Source: Epiperipatus broadwayi (Eukaryota > Onychophora > Udeonychophora > Euonychophora > Peripatidae). Taken from it: 64,000 nucleotides of DNA. Location: contig JAQFVV010012396.1 of assembly GCA_028023455.1 (NCBI GenBank), forward strand, positions 5,866,085 to 5,930,084, read 5' to 3'. Below the pieces are notes generated by a model. The model ran no database searches, had not been told where the DNA came from, and saw only the letters and a program-made list of their open reading frames with translations. The translations under genes and the position numbers were made by a program. The stretch's first letter is position 1. Each line of letters starts with the position of its first letter. Positions 59,297 to 64,000 of the stretch are shown in pieces.

Positions 59297-59297
<1 letters not shown>
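58906..59297. other. Coding-like patch, unassigned
   Basis: Between about 58915 and 59075 two short frames in succession (one with PPECKSDPNSAEPK, then after a stop IDGTVLCTKKLAQQLVRIR) have protein-like composition, less AT-rich than the surroundings. I cannot name a family. It might be a decayed exon or retroelement fragment. Confidence 0.25.
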
Positions 59298-59328
<31 letters not shown>

Positions 59329-59329
59329 G
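59298..59329. repeat. AAT trinucleotide microsatellite
   Basis: About ten ATA/ATT repeats in a row; it explains the isoleucine-run frame on the minus strand. Confidence 0.9.
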
Positions 59330-60795
59330 AGTGGCGGTCCTTGTTATATGCCAACAAGTATTACACAATATTTGAAAGTCTATGTCTATCCCCCCCCCAC
59401 AAGAAATAAAAGACAGATAAAGGTATTCATTAGTAAAGGAATTTATTACTCTAATTTTATACAAAAGAATGTGACATTTATTTTCACATTCGCAAATCCA
59501 TTCATGAAGAGCAAGATACGTATTTTAGGGCATAACTTTAATCTTTATTAGAAAACTTATTTTGAGATATAACAGAGAATTTGTTGGACTTTAATTTAAA
59601 TCACTTCATCATGAATTACGAGCATCAGAGCAGGCTTTACTGGAACAGAGAGGTAACGGTGCTGATGAATTATGAGCCATAAAATGAAATTGAAAGACAA
59701 TGGCTGGTCGATGATCTAAGTCCTATGGCAGCTTGCATTTCACAAGTCTTACTGCCCTTTAAGAAGAGGTGATTTAAAAGTAGTATGGTGGCTTGTATTT
59801 GACAAGTCTTATGCCCTTTAAGTAGATGGGAACATGGGAAAGCCAGGCCGAGTCATAACTACGAGCCTTTGGTGTTCCAAATATAACATGAGTGGAGGAG
59901 GAAGTGCTTTCTTCCTCAATAATTTAAAATAACAGAAATATGATCACCAACAAGCCTAACGGAGCGGAAAATTGCCCTACGTCAGCAACGTTCGACGATG
60001 ATGAGTTGAGAGTCACCGTTTGAAAAATAAAACCCAATTATAGAATGCTCTACGTGATGACTTGATCAATTTAATTAAAGTCAAATGAGCTTTTAACTAA
60101 AACTATTTTAACGCATTATAAAATTATATTCATCATGCCCCAAATATTGTGCCCTTCCTGAATATTAATAGACAGTGAAAACAAGCTGAATTAGAATGTA
60201 TTTAGTTGATTCCTTTATCGACCCTTTTTGCAGAAACATTTTAGATTATACGTGAATAAATAAATATTGGTTAATACGAGAGAAAACATTTTAAAATTAT
60301 ATATGAATAAATACCCATTGCTGAATATGAGAAAATAGCTGGGGCATAGATTAGAAGGGGAGCTAATAATTTATTATTAGCCAATTATAAAAATAACAAA
60401 CATTTGATCATTTCTTTCGACTCGATGATTAATAGAACTGTATAAACCTAGTTCTGATGGGCGAGAATTACTATCACAATTAACATTATATTATTTGCAC
60501 AAAGCAAAAAGGACAAAGGAGCTCATCGAGTCGGAAGATTATTGGCATATAATTAAAAATAAACGACATTAATAAATCACACAATATATATATAGTATAG
60601 TAAATAAACCGCCATCGTAAGAAAGGAAAGTTAAAGACTAGAGGTTGAGAGAATTACGATATGATTTACAATAGCATAAATAAAGGGTTTAATAAAGATT
60701 ATTACATTATAAATGAGAAGAGCTCTTAAAGGGAGTGCAAAGTAAAGTTCGGAAACTGGCCAGAAAGCTTAAGGTTCATTATGGAAATATATTAC
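59330..60795. other. Non-coding DNA with a 61-bp tandem duplication
   Basis: At about 59723-59766 and 59784-59825 the block TATGG[C/T][A/G]GCTTG[C/T]ATTT[C/G]ACAAGTCTTA...CCCTTTAAG occurs twice. The stretch is less AT-rich than average and may be the body of an LTR-like unit whose minus-strand TATA module lies just to the right; a C-run is at about 59391. Confidence 0.4.
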
Positions 60796-61106
60796 CCATT
60801 TCTTCCGGGGCTGGTTCCCTTAGGTTACACATCCAAGTTGGTAAAAAAATGTAGGCATGCATTTAGTCGATTACTGGAACAGCATTTTAGTGGCTTTTCA
60901 TAATTTTAGCAGCATGATTGGTCCGGAAAAGATTTAGCAGCTCCATTAAAGATTTTCAGGGGACTTCAAGAACCGATAGCCAGATTCCTGATGTTCAGCC
61001 CCTTACCATGATCGAAACACTATTTAAAATGCACAGAGTCTACTGCACTTCTCTACAACAAAGATGGCTTTTTCCCTTTTCCAAACTTTTCAGAGCTATA
61101 TATATC
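60796..61106 (-). promoter_or_regulatory. TATA module with splice-donor-like end (P4)
   Basis: On the minus strand GATATATATAG (about 61096-61106) is followed by about 280 bases, relatively GC-rich, ending in AAATGG/GTAATATAT (donor at 60795). Spacing and donor context match P3. Whether this is a gene's first exon or an LTR remnant is not resolved; the plus-strand frame at 60918-61130 is a shadow without motifs. Confidence 0.35.
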
Positions 61107-61732
61107 TGTCCTCTGATACCTTCAGGCTAGCGCTTCTCTCATTATCAATGTTTTTAGATTTACTGGTTGTTTTTTAGATACATTCCTTCGATAAGGCTTT
61201 CAAACTCATTAACTTGAATTCATTTTCTAATTAGAAAATGAATTCTTAAAATCAGAAAATGATTTTAATTAAGAATTTCTTATCTTTTTTTCTAATTAAT
61301 AAAACTTTAACTGTTGTTTTTGGAAAGGGAAAATCTGAAAGCTTATTGAAAGAATGTAGCTTTTAATCAATAAAACTTTAACAAATTATTTAAAAATAAA
61401 ATCAAACATTCCCGACACAATGAAACTTTTAAACGATTATATATATTTAAATATTTACAAATATATACGCACAATCCACGCAGTTATAATATATAAATTC
61501 ATGAATAATTCTATCATGAATTTATTAATAGAATTGGTCAATTTAAATCTGAAACTAATTAATTTTAATACGCATTTATAAAATAAGTTTTTCTTTATGG
61601 AAATTAGCGTGGATTGAATGTATAAAGCCCCATTGCATCGAAAATTTAAGGTTAGTACTAGGGTTTGAAGTGGGCTTATGGCTAGATGTCATGAAGCTAG
61701 GATCGAACTCAGATCCGACTGCTTCAATACCA
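61107..61732. other. AT-rich DNA; relative of the hairpin repeat at 32 kb
   Basis: TGTCATGAAGCTAGGATCGA and CAGATCCGACTGCTTCAATA at about 61687-61730 resemble the repeat near 32074 and 37197. Nothing else recognised. Confidence 0.4.
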
Positions 61733-61882
61733 TATATATTAATAACTGAAACACACAGGCTTATTATATACCTGTGTCTATATATGTAATATATAGGGTA
61801 TATGAGCACAGAGTTTCACACGACCCATAACTCTCCACACTATCTCCTAACATTGATACACTTGAACACATATATGTTGAAA

Positions 61883-61952
61883 AGATAAACAATCACCAAT
61901 GTACGTATTTCATGCTAAACCAGAAGTCATCAGTTGGTCCAGATTACCATCT
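61883..61952 (-). ncRNA. Hammerhead ribozyme, H1 copy f (cleavage site mutated)
   Basis: CUGAUGA and GAAA are intact and stem I is complete, but stem II has one mismatch (UUCU with AGCA) and the base that pairs next to the cleavage site has changed from U to C (GUACA instead of GUAUA). Predicted weak or inactive. Confidence 0.72.
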
Positions 61953-62119
61953 CCACATATACAGGCCTCATGGTGACCTTTGAGCATTTCCATTATCAGA
62001 TTTTCAACTGGATGGACGGTTGAAGAGTTGGAGTGTGGAGTAGATTGAAACCTGTCCATTAAAGTATGAGGATTGGCTATCTTAATATATATCTGAGCAT
62101 TTATGGTATGTATGTGTGG

Positions 62120-62189
62120 AGATGGTAATCTGGATCACTTGATGATTGCTGGTTTAGCATGAAATACGTATATTGGTGATTGTTTATCT
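62120..62189 (+). ncRNA. Hammerhead ribozyme, H1 copy g (core mutated)
   Basis: The core reads UUGAUGA, so the first conserved C is lost, and the inner stem I strand is AUCAC instead of ACCAA. Stem II, GAAA, stem III and the AUA site are intact. Outer stem I reads GGUAAUC with GAUUGUU and keeps pairing through G-U pairs. Predicted inactive. Confidence 0.72.
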
Positions 62190-62288
62190 TTTCAACATAT
62201 ATGTGTTCAAGTGTATCAATGTTATGAGATAGTGTGAGAGAGTTATGGGTCATGTGAAAGTCTGTACTCATATACCCTATATATTAAT

Positions 62289-63804
62289 GTAGAATATTAC
62301 TTAGGCATTCATCTATGCTAATTTCATATTTACATTTCTTGACTTCTATTTGATTATTAAAGAAAGGTTTATTAAAAATGAAATTCTACCCTTACCCTTG
62401 GATAATTAATTATTAATTTAATAATTATATTCAGTCAATACTTGAATATATATATTCAGTCAATTCTTGAATAATTGATTATTAATTTAATAATTATATT
62501 CAATCAATTCTTGGAACTTTTGGTAACATATAAAGTGTTGTTTATTCTTAATCTGAAAGAGTAGTTTATTCCTCATAATTACATATTATCAGTCAGTAGC
62601 ACATGATTTTCTGGATTACCTGTGGGCTGTTTATATGGGGAAAAAGTCTTAAGCCTGATCTTCCAAGTCTTATCCAACTGTATTTGAACCCAAAGTCATA
62701 AGCATGAAAAAAGAATGCATGACTACTTTATATCAAGAATATATATATAAATTATTTAGAATCATTTCACATTTTAAAAAAGAAGTATAAAAGGATTAAA
62801 CTAATGCAATTACCAAAAAATTAGGTATTATCTTAATATAGTAATTTTGTCTATGACAATCATTTAATTTATGACTTAAAAGTCAACTTTTTTTTCGTTT
62901 TATTTTCACTATCTCATTTGAAATAGCCTGTGATCTAATGGTTCATTTATCCATCTGTCTCTTGATATGTATTCAAAATCAGGTAAATTTGGGATTTAAA
63001 AAAATAAAATAGCTAAGAATATCTAAAAAAAAAAAAAAATTAATATATTTTCCTAAATAGTTGGTTCATTACCATTGGTGGATAAATAAATGTCTAGTTA
63101 TTTTTAGCTGGAAGATATAGGATATTTCCTAATATGAACTGATTGTATGAAAACTGGTGAGAATTTACCACTAATGAGGGAAACGCCTTATTCCTATCGC
63201 TTATTTAAAATTATTTACGGTAATTTGTTTTCTCTGCGTGTATGTGATTGGGTGTGTGCGTGCGCGCGTGTGAGGGCTGATTAAACGGCAGAAACAATTG
63301 AAGTCCTATATCTGTGCTGATTCGGATAAATAACCATAAAAAATAAAACATATTATTTTTAATTCTGTTATTTTTCTATGGGTTTCAAATTTGTTGTTAA
63401 TTTTAGTGCTTCGTATTTAATAAAAACACCGATATAGTAGGCTGACAGCATGCGTGTTAAATTTAAGGGTAAATTTAATTTTCAAGTAGAATTTTTATAC
63501 GATCGATATTTTAAACATTTTTGTAAAGAAAGATATATTTTAAAATTTTTATTTAAAAAAAAAAAAAGAAAGAATGAATGAATGATTAAAGTTACAAGTA
63601 GTTCATAATTTTGTACTAGAGAAGTTTTAAAATATGTATAATATTTTTTTATCATTTTCTTTTTTAAACTTCCAAGAAACAAAACGGATGTAATCGTAGC
63701 ACGCGCACGAGCATTTATTCAGTTTAAAATGCTGTAAATCCTTCCTCGCTATTATTTTTATTTTTTTATTAAAAAAAAAATCTATTAGTTCATGTCTACC
63801 AAAC
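62289..63804. other. AT-rich DNA; 5' flank of the BTB gene
   Basis: A near-repeat of TTGAATA...ATTCAGTCAAT lies at about 62420-62520. A less AT-rich patch with alternating GT/GC (about 63235-63275) and a short GC-rich CGTAGCACGCGCACGAGC (63696-63714) precede the BTB start and could be promoter sequence. No TATA box is evident. Confidence 0.4.
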
Positions 63805-64000
63805 ATGCGTCGTAATCATACAGTTATGTTTGCATCGGGTAACGATTTTGAAAAAGAACCTAGTCGTTATTTAAATTATCTATTTAATCAAAATCAACTT
63901 TTTGATATTGTAATACATGTAGAAAATGAGACTTTTCACGCTCATAAAATTGTTTTAGGAAGTAGTAGTAAATACTTTTCAGACAGTTTTAGAGAAGACT
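63805..64000 (+). CDS. BTB/POZ-domain protein, kelch-like type (N-terminal, cut by window end)
   Basis: BTB proteins of this type form dimers and usually serve as substrate adaptors for CUL3 ubiquitin ligases; whether kelch repeats follow lies outside the window. The 65 visible residues start MRRNHTVMFASGNDFEKE, then SRYLNYLFNQNQLFDIVIHV and ENETFHAHKIVLGSSSKYF. The pattern L-x-D-I-V-x-V-x(3)-F-x-AHK-x-VL-x-SSS-x-YF is the start of the BTB fold (first strands and the helix after AHK). I chose the first ATG of this frame at 63805; the frame stays open upstream for at least 80 bases without another ATG, so an upstream exon cannot be excluded. The second ATG, residue 8, is the alternative. Confidence 0.85.
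   Translation, partial: MRRNHTVMFASGNDFEKEPSRYLNYLFNQNQLFDIVIHVENETFHAHKIVLGSSSKYFSDSFRED

Larger units (their letters stand above)
61733..62288. mobile_element. H1-family palindromic element with 11-bp target duplication
   Basis: TATATATTAAT at 61733-61743 and 62278-62288 bounds a 534-bp unit. Its arms (about 61790-61960 and 62095-62280) are reverse complements beginning GGGTATATGAGCACAGA on the left. One hammerhead lies in each arm, pointing inward from opposite strands. The centre carries the GATGGACGGTTGAAGAGTTG block found in the other H1 copies. No protein is encoded. Confidence 0.8.

Noticed and set aside
59665-59700. CTGATGA followed by a five-bp hairpin and GAAA, hammerhead-like
   Set aside because: No stem I partner or NUH site can be found at the right place, and stem II is asymmetric; taken as chance.
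1-64000. CRISPR arrays, bacterial operons, rRNA genes
   Set aside because: No regularly spaced short repeats, ribosome-binding sites or rRNA segments are visible; the content is that of an animal nuclear genome.

Overview
The window is 64 kb of very AT-rich, gene-poor nuclear DNA from an animal, probably an invertebrate. The evidence is a metazoan-type IMP4 protein, a BTB/POZ (kelch-like type) exon, introns implied by splice-like sites, tRNA-derived SINEs, a Penelope-like retroelement, Merlin and hAT DNA transposon remnants, and abundant microsatellites. I cannot fix the phylum from the sequence. Most of the window is intergenic or intronic DNA filled with short repeats, and nearly all its long open frames are chance or repeat-derived.

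Genes. One complete gene is clear: an intact, intronless IMP4 (U3 snoRNP / SSU processome) CDS at 42102-43001 on the minus strand. A second gene starts near the right edge: a BTB domain reading frame from 63805 that runs off the window. Two small plus-strand exon candidates (36814-36874, 39825-39921) and four modules made of a TATA box, about 280-420 bases and a GT splice-donor-like site (30.2, 37.8, and on the minus strand 25.9 and 61.1 kb) are weaker; the modules may be LTR or first-exon remnants.

Mobile elements. There is a decayed Penelope-like element with long inverted arms (45614-48557), a Merlin remnant carrying a broken transposase (about 43394-44094), a non-autonomous hAT element with an 8-bp target duplication (33918-34107), and five tRNA-derived SINEs (one at 8.0 kb, four clustered at 49.3-50.5 kb). 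A 3.4 kb palindrome with arms over 1 kb lies at 26487-29924, and several smaller palindromic elements are scattered through the window.

Most notable: two unrelated families of hairpin or inverted-repeat elements carry hammerhead ribozyme motifs. Family H1 (11.3, 15.3-16.3, 58.7, 61.7-62.3 kb, and a worn copy at 32.5 kb) has seven clear copies of a 70-nt type I hammerhead. Family H2 (2.1, 21.2-22.0 kb, with ribozyme-less relatives at 9.9, 17.1 and 57.9 kb) has a different 67-nt hammerhead. In both, the core (CUGAUGA...GAAA), a short stem II, a two- or three-base-pair stem III, an NUH cleavage site and a long bulged stem I can be traced base by base. Several of these elements are bounded by target duplications of variable length (9-16 bp), as expected of target-primed retrotransposition, and their inverted or tandem arms resemble the pseudo-LTRs of Penelope-like elements. 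A third family (F3: 1-360, 18.3-18.65, 35.1-35.5 kb), with a unit of about 340 bp and more than one unit per insertion, has a conserved stem-loop but no ribozyme I can recognise. Together these suggest a community of small non-autonomous, probably RNA-circle-related retroelements mobilised by Penelope-like or other retrotransposon machinery; the mobilisation link is inference.
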